The notes under the pieces: generated by a model
Database searches by the model: none
Seen by the model: only the letters and a program-made list of their open reading frames with translations
What the model was told of the DNA's origin: nothing
Shown: positions 1 through 7,049 of the stretch, piece by piece
Position numbering within the stretch: the stretch's first letter is position 1
Layout: each line of letters opens with the position of its first letter
Translations under genes and position numbers: made by a program
From: Pseudolabrys sp.
GTDB taxonomy: Bacteria > Pseudomonadota > Alphaproteobacteria > Rhizobiales > Xanthobacteraceae
Assembly: GCA_026125925.1 (NCBI GenBank)
Contig: JAHCKF010000061.1
Span: forward strand, 1 to 12,191
Reading direction: 5' to 3'
Length of the DNA: 12,191 nucleotides

Positions 1-127
1 ACAGCGCGGAATTGCGGTGCAGAACCGAAATATCCAGCGCATCCGGCCACCAGTCGCGATTGGTGTGGCCCCGGCTGCCGGTGAACGGGCACTTGCCCGC
101 GCTCTTGTCATCGGTTTTTGCGTCCAT
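1..127 (-). CDS. katG: Catalase-peroxidase KatG, N-terminal 42 residues (gene runs off the left edge)
   Basis: Bifunctional haem catalase-peroxidase that removes hydrogen peroxide. The visible N-terminus has KCPFTG, then [20 protein letters not shown], the conserved leader of the KatG family (TNRDWWP..L....LH). The haem-binding and Trp-Tyr-Met crosslink residues lie outside the window. The start is ATG (complement of 125-127), preceded on the minus strand by a purine-rich GGAGCGGAGAG sequence about 5 nt away. The gene is divergent from oxyR, which supports both the identity and OxyR control. The gene is cut by the window edge, so nothing can be said about its integrity. Confidence 0.9.
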   Translation of the reverse strand, partial: MDAKTDDKSAGKCPFTGSRGHTNRDWWPDALDISVLHRNSAL

Positions 128-308
128 TGGGTCTCTCCGCTCCGTTCCCACATGCGAGCCGTTGGATCGGCTCGTGGCGAACTCTGGATGATTGTGGCGC
201 ACCCACCCTGGGGGCGCTTGCTGGCGGTTGTATGGAAGCGTTCCAATCAGGTCCAATCGTATTGCTTGCCTGTGTCGATCAGATTATCTTATGGGCTTGG
301 AAGGTAAG
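128..308. promoter_or_regulatory. katG-oxyR divergent promoter and operator region
   Basis: The 181 bp between the two divergent starts must hold both promoters. A possible oxyR promoter is TTGCTT (263-268), 16-nt spacer, TATCTT (285-290), about 18 nt before the oxyR start. Upstream of it are two CCAATC direct repeats 10 bp apart (243-248, 253-258) and a small dyad CAAT-CGT-ATTG (254-264), in the place where a LysR-type regulator would bind. The arrangement does not match the four-ATAG-half-site consensus of enterobacterial OxyR. Site assignment is inference; the shared regulatory role is well supported by gene layout. Confidence 0.5.
155..174. repeat. 7-bp inverted repeat in the katG leader or promoter
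   Basis: CGAGCCG (155-161) and CGGCTCG (168-174) are perfect inverted arms with a 6-nt spacer, lying 28-47 bp upstream of the katG start. It could be an operator or a 5'-UTR hairpin of katG mRNA. The sequence alone does not decide. Confidence 0.5.
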
Positions 309-1244
309 ATGATCACCCTGCGTCAGTTGCGTTATCTGAGTTCGCTTGCGCGCCATCGCCATTTCGGCCGCGCCGCCGAGGAATGCGCGGTGACGCAGCC
401 AGCACTGTCGATGCAGGTACGCGAACTCGAGCGCGAGATCGGCGCCGAACTGGTCGAGCGCCGCCCCGGCGACATCGTGCTCACCGAAACCGGGCTCGAG
501 GTCGCCCGCCGCGCCGAACACATCCTCGCCTCAACGCGCGACCTCGTGGATTTCGTTCGCCATCGCGAAGTGCTCGCCGGCTCGCTCAAGCTCGGCATTA
601 TTCCGACGCTGGCGCCGTATATTCTGCCGCGTGTGCTGCCGCTGCTGCAGAAGCAGCACCCGCACCTGCGGCTCGAGGTGCGCGAGACGCAGACCCGGAC
701 GCTGGTCGACGAACTGGCGAGCGGCGGGCTCGACGTCATCATGCTGGCTCTGCCGGCCGACGGCGCCGATGTCGAGAGCCTGCCGCTGTTCGACGACGCC
801 TTCTTGCTTGCGGTGCCGGCCGACGATCCGCTGCCGGCGCGCGGGCGCATCGGCGTCGGTGACGTCGATCAGCGCCGCCTCATTCTGCTCGAGGAGGGCC
901 ATTGCCTGCGCGATCAGGCGCTGGCGTTCTGCGCCTCCAAGCGCGCCGATCCGGCGGCCGGCCAGCAAACGAGCCTTGGCGCCACCTCGCTCTCGACGGT
1001 CATGCAGATGGTGGCCAACGGTTACGGCGTGACCCTGGTGCCGGAAGTGGCGATCGACGCCAAGGCGCAGGACCCGCGCGTCAAACTGCTGCGTTTCCGC
1101 GATCCCGAGCCGGGGCGCTCGGTGGGGCTGGCCTGGCGGCGCACATCGCCGCGCGCCCGGGATTTCGCGGCTTTGGGCGAAGCCATCGTCGCGGCGCATG
1201 AGGGCACCGCCGGCGCACCGGTCAGACTTCGCTCTCGCGCTTGA
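309..1244 (+). CDS. oxyR: Hydrogen-peroxide sensing LysR-family regulator OxyR
   Basis: A 311-residue LysR-type regulator (E. coli OxyR has 305). The N-terminal winged HTH (about residues 1-60) contains RAAEECAVTQPALSMQVREL. The effector domain follows from about residue 90. The redox pair sits in EEGHCLRDQALAFC, with C199 and C208 at the same numbers as the disulphide-forming cysteines of E. coli OxyR. T100 in GIIPTLAPYILP also matches the conserved peroxide-pocket threonine. Oxidation is therefore expected to switch DNA binding and activate antioxidant genes. The start at 309 gives the usual MITLRQLRYL family N-terminus and has AAGG a few bases upstream; in-frame ATGs at 291 and 192 would add non-conserved residues. 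The gene is divergent from katG, its likely target, and its 3' end overlaps the convergent Crp/Fnr gene by 23 bp. Confidence 0.95.
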   Translation: MITLRQLRYLSSLARHRHFGRAAEECAVTQPALSMQVRELEREIGAELVERRPGDIVLTETGLEVARRAEHILASTRDLVDFVRHREVLAGSLKLGIIPTLAPYILPRVLPLLQKQHPHLRLEVRETQTRTLVDELASGGLDVIMLALPADGADVESLPLFDDAFLLAVPADDPLPARGRIGVGDVDQRRLILLEEGHCLRDQALAFCASKRADPAAGQQTSLGATSLSTVMQMVANGYGVTLVPEVAIDAKAQDPRVKLLRFRDPEPGRSVGLAWRRTSPRARDFAALGEAIVAAHEGTAGAPVRLRSRA

Positions 1245-1905
1245 GCGCCGCCGGTTTTTCGAGGCAATAGTAGCCGGACAGCCGCGTCACGATCTTGGCG
1301 CGCATCCAGTCGTTCATGATGCGGCTGACGTTTTCGCGGGCGATCCCGGCCATGGCCGCGAGTTCGCTCTGGCTGACCTTCTGGCGAATGACGACGCGGC
1401 CGCCCGCCACTTCGTTGCCGAAAGCATGGGCGAGATCGAGCAGCGCCCGCGCTACGCGGCCCTTCAGCGGCAGGAAGCTCCCGGCGGCGACGAGCGCGTC
1501 GGTGTCGCGCAGGCGCGCCGCCAGCATCGTGACTAGGTATTTGTAAGTGACGGGCTCCCTGGCGACGAAAGCGTCGAACGCGGCGCGACTGAGGAAGCTC
1601 AGCTTGCAATCGCGCAAGGCCGTGACGGTCGCGGAGCGCGGCAGGCCATCGATGATGGCGAGATCGCCGACAACCGCGCCGGGGCCGAGAATCGCCAGGA
1701 TGCGTTCGGCGCCGCTGGCGGAGGCGATGCTGACTTTGAGCAGGCCTTCGTCGAGCCGGTACAGTCCGTCGCCGGGATCGCCGGCCATAAACAGCACTTC
1801 GTCGGCGGTGAGCTTGCGGGATGTGGCGCTCGCCATCAGACCCGAGGCGAGGCCTTCGGGCAGATCCGACAGCAGATTGCTCTTGGCGGCACCTGCGCTC
1901 GCCAT
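1222..1905 (-). CDS. Crp/Fnr-family transcriptional regulator
   Basis: A 227-residue regulator with the standard two-domain layout. The cyclic-nucleotide-binding fold (about 25-140) contains GDGLYRLDEG and a phosphate-binding-cassette-like stretch, GAVVGDLAIIDGLPRSATVTA (77-97 region), with G80, D81, R90 and S91. That resembles the Crp cassette (GE...RS), with Asp replacing Glu. A long helix follows, then a C-terminal HTH (about 175-215), VSQSELAAMAGIARENVSRI. R190, E191 and R195 fall where Crp uses R180, E181 and R185 to read TGTGA. There is no N-terminal Cys cluster, so it is not an iron-sulphur FNR. The true ligand is unknown. Start ATG has GGGGGTG about 6 nt upstream. Two exact TGTGA-N6-TCACA sites lie 0.35-0.8 kb upstream, in front of two small genes. 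The gene converges with oxyR and overlaps its end by 23 bp. Confidence 0.9.
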   Translation of the reverse strand: MASAGAAKSNLLSDLPEGLASGLMASATSRKLTADEVLFMAGDPGDGLYRLDEGLLKVSIASASGAERILAILGPGAVVGDLAIIDGLPRSATVTALRDCKLSFLSRAAFDAFVAREPVTYKYLVTMLAARLRDTDALVAAGSFLPLKGRVARALLDLAHAFGNEVAGGRVVIRQKVSQSELAAMAGIARENVSRIMNDWMRAKIVTRLSGYYCLEKPAALKRESEV

Positions 1906-1987
1906 GCGTCACCCCCACGTGAAAATGTCGCGGCTCGGTCGCGCCGCACTTCGCAATCTAGCAGAGTTTCGCGACAGCCAACGACAA

Positions 1988-2003
1988 CCCGCGGTGTCGC
2001 GGG
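1988..2003 (-). terminator. Possible weak terminator or hairpin after the 45-aa gene
   Basis: CCCGCG (1988-1993), GTGT loop, CGCGGG (1998-2003): a 6-bp GC hairpin between the stop of the 45-aa gene and the Crp/Fnr start. On the minus strand it is followed by the mixed tail TTGTCGTTG rather than a clean T-run. It may end the small transcript or be a hairpin in a shared transcript with the regulator gene. Confidence 0.3.
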
Positions 2004-2034
2004 CTTTGCCGCGTCGCACCGGCTTGGCAGGCAG

Positions 2035-2172
2035 TTAATCGAGGGCTACCGAGATCGTCAAAGGTGCCAGCGGATCGATATCAATTTGCGGCGAATAACA
2101 AACAAGATTGGCGGCAAAGGCGCCGCTCGCCAGCACGACCAAGGCGAGGCTGATCAGGATGGAATGCTTCAT
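2035..2172 (-). CDS. 45-residue predicted secreted peptide, function unknown
   Basis: I do not recognise this gene. It encodes 45 residues starting MKHSILISLALVVLASGAFA, a textbook signal peptide: a basic N-end, a hydrophobic core (4-14), and an AFA cleavage motif ending at residue 20. The predicted mature part is only 25 residues, beginning ANLVC, with three Asp, one Cys and no Lys or Arg. A Shine-Dalgarno sequence AAGGGAG lies about 7 nt before the ATG, and the stop is TAA. Upstream is an exact Crp-type palindrome and a -10-like hexamer at class II spacing, an arrangement repeated in front of the 69-aa gene. RBS, signal peptide and promoter together make a real gene likely despite its size. 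It could instead be the 5' part of a decayed gene, but the clean stop and small size argue against that. Confidence 0.6.
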   Translation of the reverse strand: MKHSILISLALVVLASGAFAANLVCYSPQIDIDPLAPLTISVALD

Positions 2173-2200
2173 CACGAGCTCCCTTGCGTTCGAGTCCGGG

Positions 2201-2213
2201 CGGCGTTCCGCCG
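2201..2213 (-). repeat. 5'-UTR inverted repeat of the 45-aa gene
   Basis: CGGCG (2201-2205), TTC, CGCCG (2209-2213), lying about 4 nt inside the predicted transcript of the 45-aa gene. On the minus strand it reads CGGCG-GAA-CGCCG and includes GGAACG, as does the equivalent repeat in front of the 69-aa gene. Confidence 0.4.
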
Positions 2214-2222
2214 ATGGTTAAC

Positions 2223-2265
2223 AACCTATTGCGGCGCGACGTTCCGCGCTGTGACCGGGGTCACA
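2223..2265 (-). promoter_or_regulatory. Crp-type class II promoter of the 45-aa gene
   Basis: TGTGACCGGGGTCACA (2250-2265) is an exact TGTGA-N6-TCACA site with 7-bp perfect arms. On the minus strand, TAGGTT (2228 down to 2223) begins 29.5 bp from the palindrome centre. That is the geometry of a class II Crp promoter (centre at -41.5, -10 hexamer starting at -12). Predicted transcription start is near 2216, giving a leader of about 44 nt. No -35 element is evident, as expected for an activator-dependent promoter. The site sequence is observed; the binding protein is inferred. Confidence 0.65.
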
Positions 2266-2308
2266 CGGATGTGTGTTCGGCCGGGCCGCCGAGGTTCAAG
2301 CCGGCTCC

Positions 2309-2338
2309 AAAAAAAAAGCGGCCCGTCAGGGCCGCTTT
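2309..2338 (-). terminator. Strong intrinsic terminator of the 69-aa gene
   Basis: A 10-bp stem, AAAGCGGCCC (2315-2324) and GGGCCGCTTT (2329-2338), with loop GTCA. The nine-A run at 2309-2317 becomes a T-run after the hairpin on the minus strand. It lies 63 nt past the stop of the 69-aa gene and insulates the 45-aa gene's promoter from it. On the plus strand only three Ts follow, so it acts mainly on minus-strand transcription. Confidence 0.85.
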
Positions 2339-2357
2339 CAAGGTGGGCTGGGGTAAG

Positions 2358-2394
2358 CCACCGGCCTCGGTGGTTATTGGGGGGGCGAGGCCGG
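2358..2394 (-). other. Two mutually exclusive hairpins in the 3' UTR of the 69-aa gene
   Basis: CCACCG-GCCT-CGGTGG (2358-2373) forms a compact 6-bp hairpin. Overlapping it, CCGGCCTCG (2361-2369) pairs with CGAGGCCGG (2386-2394) across 16 nt that include seven consecutive Gs. Both use 2361-2369, so only one can form at a time. The stretch lies between the 69-aa stop and its terminator. A stable structured 3' UTR or a small 3'-derived RNA is possible; function is not shown. Confidence 0.4.
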
Positions 2395-2400
2395 TCGGGG

Positions 2401-2423
2401 TTAGCTCATGGGGTGTGAGCTAA
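2401..2423 (-). repeat. 8-bp palindrome covering the last codons of the 69-aa gene
   Basis: TTAGCTCA (2401-2408) and TGAGCTAA (2416-2423) are perfect arms with a 7-nt spacer. One arm contains the TAA stop of the 69-aa gene. It may be an mRNA 3'-end stabilising hairpin or chance symmetry. Confidence 0.45.
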
Positions 2424-2610
2424 TGACTGCGATGTCGCGGGGGCCTTCTTTCGCCGGCACGCGGAACGGCGAGGGCCGGGGCTCCTGCCGGACCTGCGCC
2501 GGCGCGGTGACGCCGTCGATGTTGCCGGCGTAGGGGCTGATGACGTCCGTCACGAGAGCCACGACGGCGAGAAGCAGGGTGGCGATCGCGAGCAAAATGG
2601 TCTTCGGCAT
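2401..2610 (-). CDS. 69-residue membrane-anchored or exported protein, function unknown
   Basis: I do not recognise this gene. The protein opens MPKTILLAIATLLLAVVALVTDVISPYAG. One basic residue precedes a hydrophobic segment (about 4-20), which is either a single inner-membrane anchor or a signal peptide without a clear AXA cleavage site. The remaining 45 or so residues are polar and proline-rich (VRQEPRPSPFRVPAKEGPRD) with no motif I know. The start is well supported: AGGAGGG lies 7 nt before the ATG, the best ribosome-binding site in the window. It has its own Crp-type promoter and a strong terminator, so it is probably monocistronic. The promoter mirrors that of the 45-aa gene, suggesting co-regulation. 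Confidence 0.75.
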   Translation of the reverse strand: MPKTILLAIATLLLAVVALVTDVISPYAGNIDGVTAPAQVRQEPRPSPFRVPAKEGPRDIAVISSHPMS

Positions 2611-2634
2611 GCCTTCCCTCCTGTTTGATCCGTT

Positions 2635-2652
2635 TGGGAACGTCCGTTCCCA
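2635..2652 (-). repeat. 8-bp inverted repeat at the predicted 5' end of the 69-aa transcript
   Basis: TGGGAACG (2635-2642), TC, CGTTCCCA (2645-2652). The predicted transcription start is near 2654, so this palindrome covers about +2 to +20. It could be a 5' stabilising hairpin or an operator for a second regulator. A shorter inverted repeat also containing GGAACG holds a similar place before the 45-aa gene. Confidence 0.5.
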
Positions 2653-2660
2653 GTGGTTGC

Positions 2661-2703
2661 AAACTAGGTCGATGGCCGAGCGGGGGCTGTGATCTGGGTC
2701 ACA
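2661..2703 (-). promoter_or_regulatory. Crp-type class II promoter of the 69-aa gene
   Basis: TGTGATCTGGGTCACA (2688-2703) is an exact TGTGA-N6-TCACA site (6 of 7 bases symmetric per arm). On the minus strand, TAGTTT (2666 down to 2661) starts 29.5 bp from its centre, the class II Crp spacing. Predicted start is near 2654 with a 44-nt leader. The palindrome centre lies 85.5 bp before the ATG, identical to the site before the 45-aa gene. Confidence 0.65.
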
Positions 2704-2738
2704 AAACGGCGGAATCGATTAAGTCGCGGAAATCAAAC

Positions 2739-2768
2739 AAAAAAGGCGGCCCCAAGGGGCCGCCTTTT
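2739..2768 (-). terminator. Intrinsic terminator after pnp
   Basis: A 13-bp stem, AAAAGGCGGCCCC (2741-2753) and GGGGCCGCCTTTT (2756-2768), with an AA loop. On the minus strand the hairpin ends in a six-T run (complement of 2739-2744). It lies about 33 nt beyond the pnp stop and closes the housekeeping cluster. The flanking A and T tracts make it potentially bidirectional. Confidence 0.88.
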
Positions 2769-2800
2769 CGACTCTTCCGAGTTCTTCGGGAGAAGGTGCC

Positions 2801-4957
<2,157 letters not shown>

Positions 4958-5159
4958 CGTCTGTTTCTCTCATGGTTCTCGGAAAGGCTCCCGAAAGCCA
5001 TGTGCAAGACGGCAAGAAACTGCTGCGATGCGCGTCCTGCGCAACTGCAACAGCGTCTGGCGATCCTGCCATGACCATCAAGAGCCTTCGCCTTGCGGCC
5101 GGGACATTGGCCCGACCCGGATTGCCCGGAAGCGCCATCGCTTCACGGGCTCTTCAAAA

Positions 5160-5184
5160 AACGAACGCAAACAAAACGCTCGTT
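5160..5184 (-). repeat. Imperfect hairpin in the pnp leader
   Basis: AACGAACG (5160-5167) and CGCTCGTT (5177-5184) pair at 7 of 8 positions around a 9-nt loop. Adjacent to the stronger hairpin at 5194-5214; both lie just downstream of the rpsO terminator in the direction of transcription. Confidence 0.4.
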
Positions 5185-5193
5185 CGGCAATGC

Positions 5194-5214
5194 GCGAATG
5201 CAACCGGCATTCGC
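5194..5214 (-). repeat. 8-bp perfect hairpin in the pnp leader
   Basis: GCGAATGC (5194-5201) and GCATTCGC (5207-5214) with a 5-nt loop. There is no T-run after it, so it is not a terminator. A candidate double-stranded RNase processing site. Confidence 0.5.
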
Positions 5215-5254
5215 TTCGACATCAACCGGCGATGCTGCAAAGCCCGCCGATTGC

Positions 5255-5288
5255 AAAAACGCGCGGCGCTTTTTTAAAGCGCCGCGCG
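5255..5288 (-). terminator. rpsO terminator
   Basis: A 13-bp stem, CGCGCGGCGCTTT (5260-5272) paired with AAAGCGCCGCGCG (5276-5288), with a 3-nt loop. On the minus strand five Ts follow (complement of 5255-5259). It starts about 10 nt past the rpsO stop. Some readthrough into pnp is likely, as for the E. coli rpsO-pnp pair. Confidence 0.82.
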
Positions 5289-5298
5289 CAAAACTCGT

Positions 5299-5568
5299 TT
5301 AGCGGCGGATGCCAAGCTTCTCGATAAGCGTCTTGTAACGCTTCTCGTCGGTCTTCTTCAGATAGTCGAGCAGCGAACGGCGCTGCGAAACCATCTTGAG
5401 CAGACCACGACGCGAGTGGTTGTCCTTGGCGTGCGTCTTGAAGTGCTCGGTGAGCTGATTGATGCGTTCCGAGAGGATCGCAACTTGCACTTCCGGCGAG
5501 CCGGTATCGTTCGCTTTGGTCGCGTTGGCCTTGATCACTTCGGCCTTGCGGGCAGTCGTCAGCGACAT
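5299..5568 (-). CDS. rpsO: 30S ribosomal protein S15
   Basis: A primary 16S rRNA-binding protein of the small subunit that helps assemble the platform. The 89 residues equal the family's usual length. Signature segments are visible: [50 protein letters not shown], with the rRNA-contacting H-SRRGL and QRR residues. The start codon is ATG, 3 nt beyond the truB stop. Its Shine-Dalgarno AAAGGA overlaps the last truB codons, so translation is probably coupled. A strong hairpin terminator follows. In E. coli S15 represses its own mRNA; I see no obvious pseudoknot here. Confidence 0.98.
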   Translation of the reverse strand: MSLTTARKAEVIKANATKANDTGSPEVQVAILSERINQLTEHFKTHAKDNHSRRGLLKMVSQRRSLLDYLKKTDEKRYKTLIEKLGIRR

Positions 5569-5571
5569 CGG

Positions 5572-6612
5572 TTATCCTTTCTGAGGCAGCCGGGCTCTGC
5601 CCAACAGGCCGGCCAGGTTGAACACGCGCTTGGGGACGATTTCGCCGCGGTCGACTTCGGCAAGGGCGAGCAAGCGGCCCGAAACCGTGACGTAGACCGT
5701 ACCGCGGAAATTGGGAGCGTCCCGTCCGCGCAACAAAACGGCTTGGCCCCTTTGGAGCCTTGCCGCATCAGGCCCGCTGACAGCCAGTGCCGGGATGTCG
5801 TCCAGCGCGGTTTCAACGGGCATGAGCGCGTCGGCGAGGTTTCCCTCGCCAGCGGCGGCTCTATGACATAGAGCCTCCAAATCTTCCAGCGAAATCATGG
5901 TTTCGGGCGTAAAGCCGCCGACCGAGACCCGGCGCAGGGCCGACACATGGCCGAAGCAGCCGAGCGACCGGCCGATATCGCGGGCCAGCGACCGCACATA
6001 GGTTCCCTTGCCGCATTCGGCCTCCAGGACGGCATGGTCGGCGTCCGGCATCTCGATCAGCTCCAGACGGCCAATATCGACCGTACGGGCCTGTAATTCG
6101 ACATCCTGGCCGTCGCGGGCGAGGTCATAGGCTCGTTCTCCCTCGATTTTGAGGGCGGAGAACTTGGGCGGAACCTGCTGGATGGTGCCGGTATAGGCGG
6201 GCAGGGCGGCCCGGATCTGGTCGGCCGTTGGCCGAGCCGAGGAGCCCTGCACGATCCGGCCCTCGGAATCGTCGGTATCCCGCTCCTCACCCCACTGGAT
6301 GGTAAAGCGGTACAGTTTGCGGCTGTCCATGACGAAGGGCACCGTCTTGGTCGCCTCGCCCATGGCGATCGGCAGGCAGCCGGAGGCCAGCGGGTCGAGC
6401 GTGCCGGCATGGCCGCAGCGCTTGGCCGAGAACAGCCGCTTGATGATGCTCACCGCGTGGGTCGAGGTCATGCCGACCGGCTTGTCGAGCACGACCCAGC
6501 CGTGGACGTCGCGCTTGTCGCGCTTGAACTGCTGCCGCTTGGGCTTGCGCGGCGGCTGCGCGTCGTCGGCCGCGGCCGGCGCGACGAGAAGGTCGTTGGC
6601 GGTTTCGGTCAC
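5572..6612 (-). CDS. truB: tRNA pseudouridine(55) synthase TruB
   Basis: Isomerises U55 of the tRNA T-loop to pseudouridine and acts as a tRNA-folding chaperone in the cytoplasm. The protein has 346 residues. After a basic, poorly conserved N-terminal extension (about 1-35), the catalytic domain begins at [14 protein letters not shown] (38-51). The catalytic aspartate is D73 in [36 protein letters not shown] and [12 protein letters not shown] are further family motifs. A C-terminal PUA-like region follows. The start is GTG, not ATG: complement of 6610-6612, overlapping the rbfA stop as GTGA, with AAAGGA about 6 nt upstream inside the end of rbfA. This indicates translational coupling to rbfA, and onward to rpsO. 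Confidence 0.97.
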   Translation of the reverse strand: MTETANDLLVAPAAADDAQPPRKPKRQQFKRDKRDVHGWVVLDKPVGMTSTHAVSIIKRLFSAKRCGHAGTLDPLASGCLPIAMGEATKTVPFVMDSRKLYRFTIQWGEERDTDDSEGRIVQGSSARPTADQIRAALPAYTGTIQQVPPKFSALKIEGERAYDLARDGQDVELQARTVDIGRLELIEMPDADHAVLEAECGKGTYVRSLARDIGRSLGCFGHVSALRRVSVGGFTPETMISLEDLEALCHRAAAGEGNLADALMPVETALDDIPALAVSGPDAARLQRGQAVLLRGRDAPNFRGTVYVTVSGRLLALAEVDRGEIVPKRVFNLAGLLGRARLPQKG

Positions 6613-7025
6613 TCGTCGTCCTTTTCGAGGTCGCGGGCCACTTGCGGCGAGCGCAGCAGCTTGTCGATGCGCTCGGCCTCGGCGAAGCGATCGTCGATGT
6701 GGAAGCGCAGATCGGGCGCGAACTTCAAATTCACCGCATGGGCGACTTCGCCGCGCATGTATTTCTTGTTGCGCTCGAGCGCGGCGACGACGTCGTCGGC
6801 ATCGCGGCCGCCCATCGGCATCACGTACACGGTGGCCAGCCGCAGGTCCGGCGACATGCGCACTTCCGGCACGGTGATGAGGTGGCCCTCGATCACCGGG
6901 TCGTGCACGTCACCGCGCGTCAGCATCTCGGCGATGGCGTGCCGGATCAGTTCGCCGACGCGCAACTGGCGTTGCGAGCCGCCGGGGCTTGCGCTTTCGC
7001 GCTGGGGCTTCTTGTTGCGTGACAT
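6609..7025 (-). CDS. rbfA: 30S ribosome-binding factor RbfA
   Basis: A small KH-like protein that binds immature 30S subunits and assists 16S rRNA 5'-end maturation, important in the cold. The 138 residues are typical for alphaproteobacteria. Family features: [21 protein letters not shown] at the N-terminus, the central [14 protein letters not shown] strand region, and [25 protein letters not shown] near the C-terminus. It overlaps truB by 4 nt (GTGA). No good Shine-Dalgarno sequence lies before its ATG (the preceding bases read CAATCGGTCTTGTC). It is separated from infB by 162 bp that hold a palindromic repeat, unlike the tight spacing elsewhere in the cluster. Confidence 0.96.
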   Translation of the reverse strand: MSRNKKPQRESASPGGSQRQLRVGELIRHAIAEMLTRGDVHDPVIEGHLITVPEVRMSPDLRLATVYVMPMGGRDADDVVAALERNKKYMRGEVAHAVNLKFAPDLRFHIDDRFAEAERIDKLLRSPQVARDLEKDDE

Positions 7026-7049
7026 GACAAGACCGATTGAGTTTCAATT

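Larger units (their letters stand above)
4958..5254 (-). promoter_or_regulatory. rpsO-pnp intergenic region, probable structured pnp leader
   Basis: About 300 bp without a credible gene, between the rpsO terminator and pnp. On the minus strand it can form at least three hairpins: 5194-5214 (8-bp perfect), 5160-5184 (7 of 8 bp), and 4972-5001 (ATGG...CCAT, about 9 of 11 pairs) ending 14 nt before the pnp start. In E. coli the pnp leader carries an RNase III hairpin used for PNPase autoregulation; a similar role here is inference from position and structure. I could not identify a promoter with confidence. Confidence 0.45.

Noticed and set aside
17..307. Short plus-strand frames at the left edge across katG and the intergenic region
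   Set aside because: The minus strand encodes the conserved KatG N-terminus there, and the frames have no ribosome-binding site or motif.
192..308. A 39-residue N-terminal extension of OxyR from the ATG at 192
   Set aside because: The family N-terminus begins at MITLRQLRYL (309), and the extension crosses the promoter region.
1022..1918. A 298-codon minus-strand frame covering the Crp/Fnr gene and the end of oxyR
   Set aside because: Arg-rich and featureless; the overlapping frame at 1222-1905 has complete Crp/Fnr domains.
2309..2768. The two terminators (2309-2338 and 2739-2768) as copies of one repeat
   Set aside because: They share a GCGGCCC/GGGCCGC core, but flanks and loops differ; similar GC-rich stems arise easily in terminators of this base composition.
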